Origin: Klebsiella grimontii
Lineage (GTDB): Bacteria > Pseudomonadota > Gammaproteobacteria > Enterobacterales > Enterobacteriaceae
Assembly: GCF_900200035.1 (NCBI RefSeq)
Contig: NZ_FZTC01000023.1
Coordinates: forward strand, 53,115-117,114
Direction of reading: 5' to 3'
Length of the DNA stretch: 64,000 bases
Shown here: positions 28,130 to 36,695 of the stretch, piece after piece
Layout of the letters: the number at the start of each line of letters is the position of its first letter
How positions within the stretch are numbered: position 1 is the stretch's first letter
Translations under genes and position numbers: made by a program
The notes under the pieces: model-generated
The model's database searches: none
Told to the model about the DNA's origin: nothing
Seen by the model: only the letters and a program-made list of their open reading frames with translations

Positions 28130-29257
28130 ATGAAAGGCAAAATCATCCCGCTGAGCTTTCTGCACACGCAGGACAGCGAAACCGGTCACCAGGTGATCCG
28201 GATGACGCCACCGCATGTTATCTGCCATCGCAACTATTTCTATCAAAAATGCTTTACCCGGGATGGCGGCAAGCTGATTTTCGGCGGCGCGTTTGAAGGC
28301 CACTGGAACTACTATTTACTCGATATCGCCGGCCAGCAGGCGACCCAGCTCACCGACGGGCCGGGCGATAACACCTTTGGCGGTTTCCTTTCCGCCGACG
28401 ACCGGTCGCTGTGGTATGTGAAAAACAACCAGCAGCTGCGCCGCGTGGATCTGGCCTCGCTGGAGGAACAGGTCGTATATCAGGTGGATGACCAATGGGT
28501 AGCCTACGGAACCTGGGTCGCCAATAGCGATTGCAGTCAGATGGTCGGAATCGAAATCAAAAAAAGCGACTGGCAGCCGTTGACCGACTGGGGCAAGTTC
28601 CGCGCATTCTACTTCACCGAGCCGGAGTGCCGGTTGATTAATATCGATCTGCGCAGCGGCGAACAGCGCGTGGTATCGCAGGAAAAACGCTGGCTCGGCC
28701 ACCCGATTTACCGCCCGTTTGACGACAGCACCATCGCCTTCTGCCATGAAGGTCCGCGCGATGCTATCGATGCCAGAATGTGGCTGATCGACGCTGACGG
28801 CAGCAACATGCGCAAGGTGCGCCAGCACCAGCCGGGTGAGAGCTTTACGCACGAATTCTGGGTACCGGATGGCTCCGCGCTTTACTATGTCGCGCATCAG
28901 GAAAACGATCCGCATCGCTATCTGTATCGCGCCGACCCGGCAACCCTGGAGAACCGCCAGCTGATGGCCATTCCTCCCTGTTCACATTTGATGAGCAATC
29001 ACGATGGCTCGCTGGTGGTCGGTGACGGCGCGCCGCACAGCACCGGCGATATCCAGTTTAACGATCCGTTTATCTGGATGTTTGATATTGCCGCCGATAA
29101 GCAGACCGCGGTGTGCCGCCACGACTCCACCTGGAAAGTGATTGAGGGCGAGCGCCAGGCGACGCATCCGCATCCGTCATTTTCACCGGACAACCGCTGG
29201 GTGCTGTTTACCTCCGATAAAGAGGGCATGCCCGCGCTGTATCTGGCGGAGGTGTAG
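28130..29257 (+). CDS. ogl: Oligogalacturonate lyase (first copy)
   Basis: A cytoplasmic PL22 lyase of 375 residues that splits digalacturonate and 4,5-unsaturated digalacturonate by beta-elimination, feeding the ketodeoxyuronate pathway. It is a beta-propeller. The metal-binding and catalytic residues known from the Yersinia enzyme can be recognised: His in THEFWVPDG, His in CSHLMSN, and the Gln and two His of RQATHPHPSF near the C-terminus. NYFYQKCF near the N-terminus is also conserved with the second copy at 38000. The start at 28130 has AAGGAG upstream. It ends the togMNAB operon. Confidence 0.92.
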   Translation: MKGKIIPLSFLHTQDSETGHQVIRMTPPHVICHRNYFYQKCFTRDGGKLIFGGAFEGHWNYYLLDIAGQQATQLTDGPGDNTFGGFLSADDRSLWYVKNNQQLRRVDLASLEEQVVYQVDDQWVAYGTWVANSDCSQMVGIEIKKSDWQPLTDWGKFRAFYFTEPECRLINIDLRSGEQRVVSQEKRWLGHPIYRPFDDSTIAFCHEGPRDAIDARMWLIDADGSNMRKVRQHQPGESFTHEFWVPDGSALYYVAHQENDPHRYLYRADPATLENRQLMAIPPCSHLMSNHDGSLVVGDGAPHSTGDIQFNDPFIWMFDIAADKQTAVCRHDSTWKVIEGERQATHPHPSFSPDNRWVLFTSDKEGMPALYLAEV

Positions 29258-29271
29258 TGATTCGGCAACGT

Positions 29272-29572
29272 CCCGGCTCGCGCGGTGCTTAGCCGGGCTA
29301 CCGCCGTGTGCGATCCCCTAGCCCCTGACAAATACGCGGCATCGCCTCCGGGAATTATCACCCTGCTTCCCCGGGGGCGGCGCAAAGCGCCTGCTCGGGC
29401 TACAGGTTCACTGCCGTCTGCGGACAGGTAGCCCGGACAGATGCGCGGCATCGCCTCCGGGACTTATCCCCCGGCTTCCCCGGGGGCGGCGCAAAGCGCC
29501 TGCCCGGGCTACGAGTTCACCGCAGCCTGCGATCCCGTAGCCCGGGTAAGGCGTTTACGCCGCGACCCGGGA
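29272..29572. repeat. Tandem BIME array between ogl and porin gene
   Basis: REP-like palindromes fill the convergent gap. A core unit (CGCGGCATCGCCTCCGGG ... CCCCGGGGGCGGCGCAAAGC) occurs at 29341 and again 109 bp later at 29450, with almost the same sequence, so this is a tandem duplication. Further single REPs lie at 29272-29300 and 29534-29572. The unit is close to the 120-bp array at 55861-56080. Confidence 0.85.
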
Positions 29573-29579
29573 AAAATCG

Positions 29580-30923
29580 TCAGAAGAAATATTTAAACCG
29601 CACCCGCGCGCCGTAGCGTTCATCAGTATTGCCGCTTTTCGCCGCCGATGAATCGAGCCATGACGCATAGGCCCCGAGATAGATATTAAAGTTCGGCATA
29701 TCCATAATATTCGGCAGATGCCATGAGGTATGAAGGGTGTGAATGTCGTAGCGCCCCGGCGCCAGAATGGCGCAGTCGCCATCGCACTCCGCGTTGACGC
29801 CGGACATATTAAACTGGTCGATTTTGTTATGCGCGTAAATGTAGCCCAGCTCCACGCGATGCCATAACGCATTGATACCGGCGCTGAAATCCTTTTCGTC
29901 CGCCGCATCCAGATACGCGGTGCTTACGTTCACCACCGCCCCGTCCTCGGCATCAGTTTTCAGCGTATTCCAGCTCATTGTCATACCGTAGCCGGTACGG
30001 CTGGACTGATCGACCCAGCGCCCGTTCTGAGTCTGATAGCCATAAGCGTTATTGACGAGGTTGCTCTCCATCGCCGCGGCCACCGACCAGGGACCGGATT
30101 GCCAGGCAGCGACCGGGCGCACATAAACCACGTTTTTGCTGTTATCCAGCGCGTTGCCGTGATAGCGCTGATCCACAAACAGCGAACTGCCGTCCTCCAC
30201 CAGCGTATTGACCTCAAAGTACCAGTTATCAAGATTTTTACTGAGCAGGAAGTTGCCGCCGCTGCTGCTGCGTCCGCGCCCCTCTTTCATCATATAAATA
30301 TAGCCGTAGCCGTCGCTATACAGGTCGTTCGCCGTATTACCGGAATATTCAATAAACGTATCCTGATTAAGCGGGAACATATCGTAGGCTTCGAAGCGAC
30401 CGATTTTAATTTTCCAGTCATCCTGCTGACCAAAGAAAAAGGCCGCGTCATCAAGATTCATTTTGCCATTCATATCCGCCAGCGGCTGCACGCTGAATCC
30501 GGCATATTTACCGTTAGCCCCTTTGCGTAATCCATCAAAGCCGAGAAGAATACGTCCGTTAATATCCCAGCGCTCTTTATCCCCCGGCGCCCAGTTTTTA
30601 TTGGCGCTGGTTTTTACCGACGTCAGGCTACCGGTACGGCTGGCGCCGTCCATATTAAACTCAACGTCGCCATAGAATTTTAACTCACCATAATCATTAA
30701 GCTGCAAAGCGGGCTTAGCCGGCACGACGCTCGCCACCGTCGCCGGCGCCTCCTGGTTTTTCAACGCGCGAATCTCCGCCTCCGCGCTGGCCGCCCGCTG
30801 TTCGGTCGCCTTCAGGCGTTGTTCCATTTGTGCCAGCCGCTCCTCAAGGGATAACGGCGCCTGAGCATTAGCCAGAGGGGTAAATAAAGACGTCAGAACA
30901 CAACCGACCCAGATTTTATTCAT
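29580..30923 (-). CDS. LamB/ScrY-type carbohydrate porin
   Basis: An outer-membrane sugar porin of 447 residues. After a signal peptide (MNKIWVGCVLTSLFTPLANA), residues 25-60 form a coiled coil with a heptad-like pattern (LEERLAQMEQRLKATEQRAA), as in sucrose porin ScrY and its kin, where this periplasmic tail forms a trimeric stalk. The rest is an 18-strand maltoporin-like barrel ending in RVRFKYFF, the terminal Phe typical of outer-membrane proteins. It is downstream of cscBA in the same direction, so it probably serves sucrose or fructo-oligosaccharide entry. Shorter than ScrY (about 505 aa). Confidence 0.82.
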   Translation of the reverse strand: MNKIWVGCVLTSLFTPLANAQAPLSLEERLAQMEQRLKATEQRAASAEAEIRALKNQEAPATVASVVPAKPALQLNDYGELKFYGDVEFNMDGASRTGSLTSVKTSANKNWAPGDKERWDINGRILLGFDGLRKGANGKYAGFSVQPLADMNGKMNLDDAAFFFGQQDDWKIKIGRFEAYDMFPLNQDTFIEYSGNTANDLYSDGYGYIYMMKEGRGRSSSGGNFLLSKNLDNWYFEVNTLVEDGSSLFVDQRYHGNALDNSKNVVYVRPVAAWQSGPWSVAAAMESNLVNNAYGYQTQNGRWVDQSSRTGYGMTMSWNTLKTDAEDGAVVNVSTAYLDAADEKDFSAGINALWHRVELGYIYAHNKIDQFNMSGVNAECDGDCAILAPGRYDIHTLHTSWHLPNIMDMPNFNIYLGAYASWLDSSAAKSGNTDERYGARVRFKYFF

Positions 30924-30984
30924 CGGAAAACCCTTTATTATTTAGTTAAATAGTATTTTTTATTTATGGGTAAAGCTCGACAAT

Positions 30985-31016
30985 AATAACCCGTCCACCG
31001 TCGAAGACGGGTTATT
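30985..31016 (-). terminator. Hairpin between cscA and porin gene
   Basis: An 11-bp perfect stem, AATAACCCGTC (30985-30995) and GACGGGTTATT (31006-31016), 10-nt loop. No U run follows on the minus strand, so it is more likely a processing or mRNA-stability element that sets the porin level than a full stop. Confidence 0.55.
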
Positions 31017-31035
31017 AACAACTATTCAGTAAAAC

Positions 31036-32469
31036 TTATCCCAGCTGCCAGGCTCCTGCTTCTTTTAAATATGCAGAGCCGCTCCAGGAAAATAACGCTA
31101 ATTCACGGCGAGCGGCGTCAGGATATATACGACTGCTGAGACAGGCCTCGCCATCATTCACAAACACCTCTACCGAAGAGCTATCGAAGAATATCCTCAG
31201 CTTCAGATCGGCGCCTTCGGTCAACGGGACGCTGCGGGTGCCGCAGAGGCCATACTGCGGATAGTGTCGCTCAAGCACCAGGCGCTGCATCTGCGCATCC
31301 ACGTAAACGCGCAGACCATCGCCGAAGCTCAGGCCATACTGTTCAGCGCTGCTGCTGGCGCAGTCCCAGTGCAGGATCACCTCCATCGCCTCGCAGTTTT
31401 CCACCGTCGTGGTCTGCTGGTTCTTCAGCGTCGTGACCGGCCACGGGAAGCTGGCGCCGCGCATACTCTCAACCTCTTTCGCCGGACGCATCTGCAGACG
31501 GTTATCGGCGCTCAGGCTCAGCTCCCGCGGCAGCGAAAGCATGCCCGCCCAGCCGTCCTGCTGCTCCGGCAGCGGCGATTCCCACATATCCAGCCAGCCG
31601 ATGACAATGCGGCGACCATCGGGCGTGAGGAAGCTCTGCGGGGCGTAGAAATCGTGCCCGTGATCCATTTCGACAAACTCCCCCTCGCGTACAAACGCCT
31701 GCCCCGGCTGCCACTCACCGAGCAGATAGCCGCTCTGGAACAGGTTGCGGTTGCGATAGCCTTTCGCCGCCAGCCCCTGAGGGGAGAACATCAGGATATG
31801 TTTGCCATTGAGGGCGAAGAAATCCGGGCATTCCCACATATAGCCCATCTCTTTTTCCGCTTCATCAAGCACGCCCGCGTCCTGCCACTGGCGCAGATCG
31901 GCTGAGCGATACAGCCGCACCTGGCCGGTATCGCCATCGCGAGCGCCGACGATCATGTACCAGCTGTCCCCTTCTCGCCACACTTTCGGGTCGCGGAAAT
32001 GGTGCATGCCCGGCGGGGTGTCGACCACGATCCCCTGGCGCTCGAAGTGAATCCCGTCGCGACTGGTCGCCAGACACTGCACCTGATACAGGTTGGCTTC
32101 ATCACTGGGATCGCCGTGGAATTTATGCCCGGTATAAATCAGCGCCAGCGTATCGCCATCCACCACCGCGGAGCCGGAGAAGCAGCCGTCTTTATCCTCC
32201 GGGCCTTCCGGGGCCAGCGCTACCGGCAGATGCTCCCAGTGCACCAGATCCTTACTGCGCGCGTGACCCCAGTGCATCGGTCCCCATTGGGTGGAATACG
32301 GATGGTGCTGGTAAAAAGCGTGATACCAGCCGTCGAACCAGACCAGGCCATTGGGATCGTTGATCCAACCCGCGCGGGCGGCCAGGTGATAGCGCGGATA
32401 CCAGCGCAGGTTCAGCTCTTCATGTTTGGCCTGCAGTTCTTGCTCGGCCCGGGGAATGGAATACGTCAT
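31036..32469 (-). CDS. cscA: Sucrose hydrolase (GH32 invertase)
   Basis: A 477-residue glycoside hydrolase family 32 enzyme that splits sucrose, and possibly short fructans, in the cytoplasm. The nucleophile motif WINDPNGLVWFDG is at residues 36-48, the transition-state RDP motif in HFRDPKVW near residue 158 and the acid/base Glu in MWECPDFFAL. It has no signal peptide and shares length and many segments with E. coli CscA (477 aa), including GCFSGSAV and GHDFYAPQSF. It lies 18 bp after cscB. Confidence 0.92.
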   Translation of the reverse strand: MTYSIPRAEQELQAKHEELNLRWYPRYHLAARAGWINDPNGLVWFDGWYHAFYQHHPYSTQWGPMHWGHARSKDLVHWEHLPVALAPEGPEDKDGCFSGSAVVDGDTLALIYTGHKFHGDPSDEANLYQVQCLATSRDGIHFERQGIVVDTPPGMHHFRDPKVWREGDSWYMIVGARDGDTGQVRLYRSADLRQWQDAGVLDEAEKEMGYMWECPDFFALNGKHILMFSPQGLAAKGYRNRNLFQSGYLLGEWQPGQAFVREGEFVEMDHGHDFYAPQSFLTPDGRRIVIGWLDMWESPLPEQQDGWAGMLSLPRELSLSADNRLQMRPAKEVESMRGASFPWPVTTLKNQQTTTVENCEAMEVILHWDCASSSAEQYGLSFGDGLRVYVDAQMQRLVLERHYPQYGLCGTRSVPLTEGADLKLRIFFDSSSVEVFVNDGEACLSSRIYPDAARRELALFSWSGSAYLKEAGAWQLG

Positions 32470-32487
32470 ATTGATTACTCTTTTGAT

Positions 32488-33729
32488 TCAGATAGCGGAA
32501 GTTTGCGGCATCAGCGGGTCCGAAGAGGACTTACTGGAACGCAACAAGAAGATGGAGATAAAGGTGGTGCAGAACACCAGCAGTCCCATAATCAGATAGG
32601 ACTGGGCGAAGCCGTATTTCTCATAGCTATAGCCAGCCAGCGGCGACAGCACCGTCGCGATAACCGAGCTGGTGCAGGCAAAGCCCACCAGATACAGCGT
32701 TGAGGAGAGACGTTTGTCGAAGTTCAGGCTGTTGTATTTAAAGATGGAGACCAGCAGCACCGGCAGCTCGACCGCGTGCAGCAGTTTAGTAATGGAGATA
32801 AGCAGCGGCCCTTCCACCAGCCCGGACGCCACCATCCGCATCGCCATCACCATCCCGGCGAAGATCAGACCGTTTTTCGCGCCAATACGGTTAACCAGCC
32901 ACGGCGCGCAGAACATACCGGCGGCTTCCAGGAACACCTGGAACGAGTTCAGGTAGCCGTACATCTCGTTGCCTTCCTGTAAGGTCGGGAACTGGGAAGA
33001 GAAGTAGACCGGGAACTGCTGATCGTAAACGCCGTAGATACAGGTGCCGATGACGAAGAACACCAGCGCCCAAAAGCGCGGCAGGGTCAGCAGACGCAGA
33101 GCATCCTCCAGCGTCACTTTACCGCCCGATACCGCCTCCTGCATGGCGTGCGGCGCGGAAGAGACCCGCAGTCGCGCCAGTAGTATAAAAAAGACCAGTC
33201 CGGAGCAGCTGGCCACCGCGAAGTTTAAATGCGGGTTAATATTGAACAGCAAACCGGCGAAGAATGTCGCCACCGCCCAGCCCAGCGAGCCCCACATCCG
33301 CGCTTTGCCGAATTCAAACTGGCTCTGGCGCGCGACGCGCTCGGTGTAGGACTCCAGTACGCCGATACCGCCGTTGAAGGTCAGTCCGATATAAATCCCG
33401 CCGAAGATGCTGCCGAGCAAGACGTTAATTTTGAGCAGATAGCCAAACAGCATATAGGCCGGGCCGGAGAGGATCAGCAGAACGGTAATGTACCAGAGCA
33501 GATTTTTACGCAGGCCGAGTTTGTCCTGTATAAAGCCATAACACACCTGCGCGAAAAGCGCCGAGACGGAAAGCACCGAGAAGATAATCCCGGTATCCCC
33601 CGGTTTAAGGCCCACTTCCTGGTGCAGCCAGATCGAGAGCAGCGAACCTGAAGAGGACCAGGTCACGAAAAAGAAAAACAGTAACGCGCTGAGTAACGGA
33701 TAGCTTTGTGAGGGGTGCGCTTTCATCAT
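32488..33729 (-). CDS. cscB: CscB-like sucrose/oligosaccharide:H+ symporter
   Basis: A 413-residue MFS permease of the oligosaccharide:H+ symporter family (LacY, RafB, CscB), with 12 helices. Family markers are FEFGKARMWGSLGWA (the LacY-type Glu-Arg region near residue 140), DQQFPVYF and LHAVELPVLLVSIFKY. The last residues SAI equal those of E. coli CscB. The neighbouring GH32 gene points to sucrose as the substrate, though trisaccharides are possible. First gene of the minus-strand operon; two CscR-type operators lie upstream. Confidence 0.85.
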   Translation of the reverse strand: MMKAHPSQSYPLLSALLFFFFVTWSSSGSLLSIWLHQEVGLKPGDTGIIFSVLSVSALFAQVCYGFIQDKLGLRKNLLWYITVLLILSGPAYMLFGYLLKINVLLGSIFGGIYIGLTFNGGIGVLESYTERVARQSQFEFGKARMWGSLGWAVATFFAGLLFNINPHLNFAVASCSGLVFFILLARLRVSSAPHAMQEAVSGGKVTLEDALRLLTLPRFWALVFFVIGTCIYGVYDQQFPVYFSSQFPTLQEGNEMYGYLNSFQVFLEAAGMFCAPWLVNRIGAKNGLIFAGMVMAMRMVASGLVEGPLLISITKLLHAVELPVLLVSIFKYNSLNFDKRLSSTLYLVGFACTSSVIATVLSPLAGYSYEKYGFAQSYLIMGLLVFCTTFISIFLLRSSKSSSDPLMPQTSAI

Positions 33730-33759
33730 GACATTCTCATGTAGGAGTAATGCTGATAT

Positions 33760-33835
33760 GGTAACGTTAACAAAAAACGAATCTCATGTCGTTTTGCTGA
33801 GATTCATGATGTTAATCACAAAAGTTAACGTTAAC
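33760..33835. promoter_or_regulatory. Two CscR operators between cscB and cscR
   Basis: GGTAACGTTAACA (33760-33772) and the perfect palindrome GTTAACGTTAAC (33824-33835). They share the core TAACGTTAAC, are 63 bp apart and flank the divergent promoter, the typical arrangement for looping by a LacI-type repressor. Confidence 0.8.
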
Positions 33836-33969
33836 ATAACGAGAGTGCGATCGCGATCAAATATTCCTCGTCTGCATCGGCACCGGGTGTACGATAGAAT
33901 ATCGTATGATCCTTTTACATCAGTAACTTAGTAAAACCCGTTGCCGACGGCAGGGGTGGAGCACTTAAT

Positions 33970-34965
33970 ATGGCATCTCTGAAAGATGTGGCAAAGCTGG
34001 CGAATGTGTCGCTGATGACGGTCTCCCGGGCGCTAAACAGCCCAGAAAGACTCAAGCCAGAAACCCTGGCTCGGGTCCAGGCGGCTATCGAAGAGACTAA
34101 CTACGTCCCCGACCTGTCGGCGAAGAAAATTCGCGGCGCCCACGCGACGCCAAACACCATCGGGGTGCTGGCGCTGGATACCGTCACCACGCCGTTCTCG
34201 GTGGAGATTACGCTCTCCATCGAAGAGACCGCGCGGGCGCACGGCTGGAACAGCTTCGTGGTCAACATGTTCTCTGACGATAGCCCGGAAACCATTGTCG
34301 ACCTGCTGCTCTCCCACCGTCCGGACGGGATTATTTATACCACGATGGGCCTGCGCCAGGTGCCGCTTCCGGCCAAGCTGTTAACCCTCCCCTGCGTGCT
34401 GGCCAACTGCGAAAGCCTGCACGATCCGGTGGCCAGCTATATCCCGGACGACGAACAGGGTCAGTATACGGCGGTGCAGGCCCTGCTGGCCGCGGGCTAC
34501 CGCCGTCCGCTGTGCCTGCATCTGCCGGCGAATCATCTGGCGACCGTCCGCCGCCGTCAGGGGCTGGAACGCGCCTGCCGGGAAGCGGGGATTGACCCGG
34601 ATACGCTCGACCACAGCTATATGGCCTATGGCGATGAGCACTATCGCGATATTCCCGCTGTCGTGCTGGCGCATATTCAGCAACCCACGCTGCCATTCGA
34701 CTCGGTGATTTGCGGCAACGACCGCATCGCGTTTATGGTCTATCAGACGCTACTGGCGCAAGGGCTGCGCATTCCGCAGGATGTGGCGGTGGTGGGTTAC
34801 GACAATATGGTGGGGATCGGCGATCTGTTTTTTCCGCCGCTCTCAACGGTGCAGCTCCCGCACTATGATATTGGGCGCCTGAGCGCCCTGCACATTATTA
34901 ACGGCGACAGCCACCGGGAGACGGTACGGGTTGCCAGCCCGTGGCTGCCGCGCGAGTCCTTATAG
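33970..34965 (+). CDS. cscR: CscR, sucrose operon repressor
   Basis: A 331-residue LacI-family repressor with HTH MASLKDVAKLANVSLMTVSR and a sugar-binding domain. It resembles E. coli CscR in many segments (RPDGIIYTTMGLR, SYIPDD, RIPQDVAVVGYDN). It is divergent from cscBA with two TAACGTTAAC operators between, so it is expected to repress cscBA and itself and to be released by sucrose or fructose. Its stop codon abuts the stop of araE with no base between. Confidence 0.9.
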   Translation: MASLKDVAKLANVSLMTVSRALNSPERLKPETLARVQAAIEETNYVPDLSAKKIRGAHATPNTIGVLALDTVTTPFSVEITLSIEETARAHGWNSFVVNMFSDDSPETIVDLLLSHRPDGIIYTTMGLRQVPLPAKLLTLPCVLANCESLHDPVASYIPDDEQGQYTAVQALLAAGYRRPLCLHLPANHLATVRRRQGLERACREAGIDPDTLDHSYMAYGDEHYRDIPAVVLAHIQQPTLPFDSVICGNDRIAFMVYQTLLAQGLRIPQDVAVVGYDNMVGIGDLFFPPLSTVQLPHYDIGRLSALHIINGDSHRETVRVASPWLPRESL

Positions 34966-36384
34966 TTAATTGCCGATATTGCGCAGCTTCTCGCCGGACA
35001 TCAGCTTGCGTTCAATATGCTCAAGGGTGACGTTTTTGGTTTCCGGGATCAGCCAGAAAGTCACGCCGATAAAGGCGACGTTCAGCGCGGTATATAGCCA
35101 GAAGGTTCCCGCCGCGCCGATAGCGTCCAGCAGCGTCAGGAAGGTCGCGCCGATAATCATGTTCGACACCCAGTTGGTGGTGGTTGAGCAGGTGATACCG
35201 AAATCGCGGCACTTCAGCGGCTGAATTTCCGAACACAGGATCCACACCACCGGCGCGGCGCTCATCGCATAGCCGGCGATACACATCATGGTCATCCCCA
35301 CCGACAGCCAGGAGAGACCGCTGGAGGCGGTGCCGTTATCAAACTGCATCAGGCAGTAGCCCAGCACCAGCGTGCCGATGGCCATCACGCTAAAGCCGAT
35401 TTTCAGCGCCGGTTTACGCCCGGCCTTATCGACGGTAAAGACGGCGATAAAGGTGGCGAACATAAAGGTTAACCCGACCACCAGGGTCGCCACCATCTGC
35501 TGCTCGGTAGTGGTGAAGCCGGCCATTTTGAAGATGCGCGGCGCGTAGTACATGATGATATTCATCCCGGTAAATTGCTGCATCGCCTGCAGCAGCATGC
35601 CAAGGAATACCGCCCGCCGCACGTTGCGGTTGACCTTAAACAGCGCCCAGCCGCCCTGCTTCAGCTTGAGGCTTTCACGGATCTCATTCAGCTCGTCGCG
35701 GGCTTTTTCGGACGTGTCGCGCAGCATCCGCAGCACCTCTTCCGCTTCTACGTGACGCCCTTTTTCCGCCAGCCAGCGCGGGCTGTTCGGCAGGAAGATC
35801 ACCAGAATAATCAGCACCAGCGCCGGCAGCGCCAGTACGCCAAGCATCGCTCGCCAGTTGCCGCTGTAGCTGAACGCGGTATCGGAGAGAAACGCCATCA
35901 CGATCCCCAACGTCACCATCAGCTGATACATGCTGATCATCTTGCCGCGTACGTTTTCGCTCGCCATTTCCGACAGATACAGCGGCGCGGTATAAGAGGC
36001 GATCCCCACAGCGACCCCGAGAACGATCCTCGCCGCCAGCAGCATTTCGACGCTGCCGGCAAAAGCGGAGCCCACGGAACCGGCCACGAACAGCACTGCG
36101 CCCACCATCAGGCTGTATTTGCGCCCGAGGCGAAAAGAGAGCCAGCCGTTAAATAACGCGCCGATAGCGGCTCCCAGCATCATGCTGCTCACCACCCACT
36201 CCTGCAGGCGGCTGGATAAAACGAAATGATCGGTAATAAAGGGCAGCGCCCCGGCAATTACGCCGATATCAAGGCCAAACAGCAATCCTGCCACCGCGGC
36301 GGCAACCGAGACAAACTGATTCATGCGCCGGGTATCGCGCTGCGTACGCGGCATGGTTGTAGAGTCGTGACTGATTGAGGTCAT
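34966..36384 (-). CDS. araE: AraE, arabinose:H+ symporter
   Basis: An MFS sugar porter of 472 residues, exactly the E. coli AraE length from the start chosen at 36384 ([20 protein letters not shown]). Motifs: [17 protein letters not shown] in helix 1, RLGRKYSL loop, [12 protein letters not shown] after helix 6 and [12 protein letters not shown] at the C-terminus. Imports L-arabinose (and xylose, galactose weakly). AraC half-sites lie upstream at 36467. In E. coli araE is beside kduD, and here it still is. Confidence 0.96.
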   Translation of the reverse strand: MTSISHDSTTMPRTQRDTRRMNQFVSVAAAVAGLLFGLDIGVIAGALPFITDHFVLSSRLQEWVVSSMMLGAAIGALFNGWLSFRLGRKYSLMVGAVLFVAGSVGSAFAGSVEMLLAARIVLGVAVGIASYTAPLYLSEMASENVRGKMISMYQLMVTLGIVMAFLSDTAFSYSGNWRAMLGVLALPALVLIILVIFLPNSPRWLAEKGRHVEAEEVLRMLRDTSEKARDELNEIRESLKLKQGGWALFKVNRNVRRAVFLGMLLQAMQQFTGMNIIMYYAPRIFKMAGFTTTEQQMVATLVVGLTFMFATFIAVFTVDKAGRKPALKIGFSVMAIGTLVLGYCLMQFDNGTASSGLSWLSVGMTMMCIAGYAMSAAPVVWILCSEIQPLKCRDFGITCSTTTNWVSNMIIGATFLTLLDAIGAAGTFWLYTALNVAFIGVTFWLIPETKNVTLEHIERKLMSGEKLRNIGN

Positions 36385-36466
36385 TTTTTTCCCGCCAGAC
36401 GAAGTAAGAGATACGATGAAACTACGGGATCGGCGGCGCAAGGTGTCAGGCGTGACAAGCCAAAGA

Positions 36467-36623
36467 TATGGATTAAGTTGCTACAGGCAATGGTTTTGTG
36501 ATGGACATTCAACTTTCCAAAGAACAGAAAATAAGCATTTCAACTTCATCGGCCCTTGCTAAACATAGATACTCTGCCAGGAAACAAGTAAACCATATGG
36601 ACTATTTCAATTTCATCATATGG
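36467..36623 (-). promoter_or_regulatory. AraC half-sites upstream of araE
   Basis: TATGGATTAAGTTGCTA (36467-36483, plus-strand reading) matches the AraC half-site TATGGANNNNNNTGCTA in the orientation required for a minus-strand promoter. A weaker repeat AATGGTTTTGTGATGG begins about 22 bp further at 36489. Two more TATGGA elements in the same orientation lie at 36596 and 36619, 23 bp apart. A CRP site may overlap TGTGATGGACATTCAAC near 36498. Confidence 0.6.
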
Positions 36624-36642
36624 ACAATTGATATTGAGCCAT

Positions 36643-36666
36643 AAAAAAACCCTGCCGCAGCAGGGT
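36643..36666 (-). terminator. Terminator after kduD
   Basis: AACCCTGC (36648-36655) pairs with GCAGGGTT (36659-36666) around CGCA; a run of seven A (plus strand) supplies the U tail for minus-strand transcripts. Lies 30 bp after the kduD stop. Confidence 0.85.
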
Positions 36667-36695
36667 TCCATTTTGCGCTGATAACGCGGCAAACG

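Noticed and set aside
30985..31016. The cscA-porin hairpin as a strong terminator
   Set aside because: The stem is perfect but there is no U run on the transcribed strand, so I treat it as a processing element.
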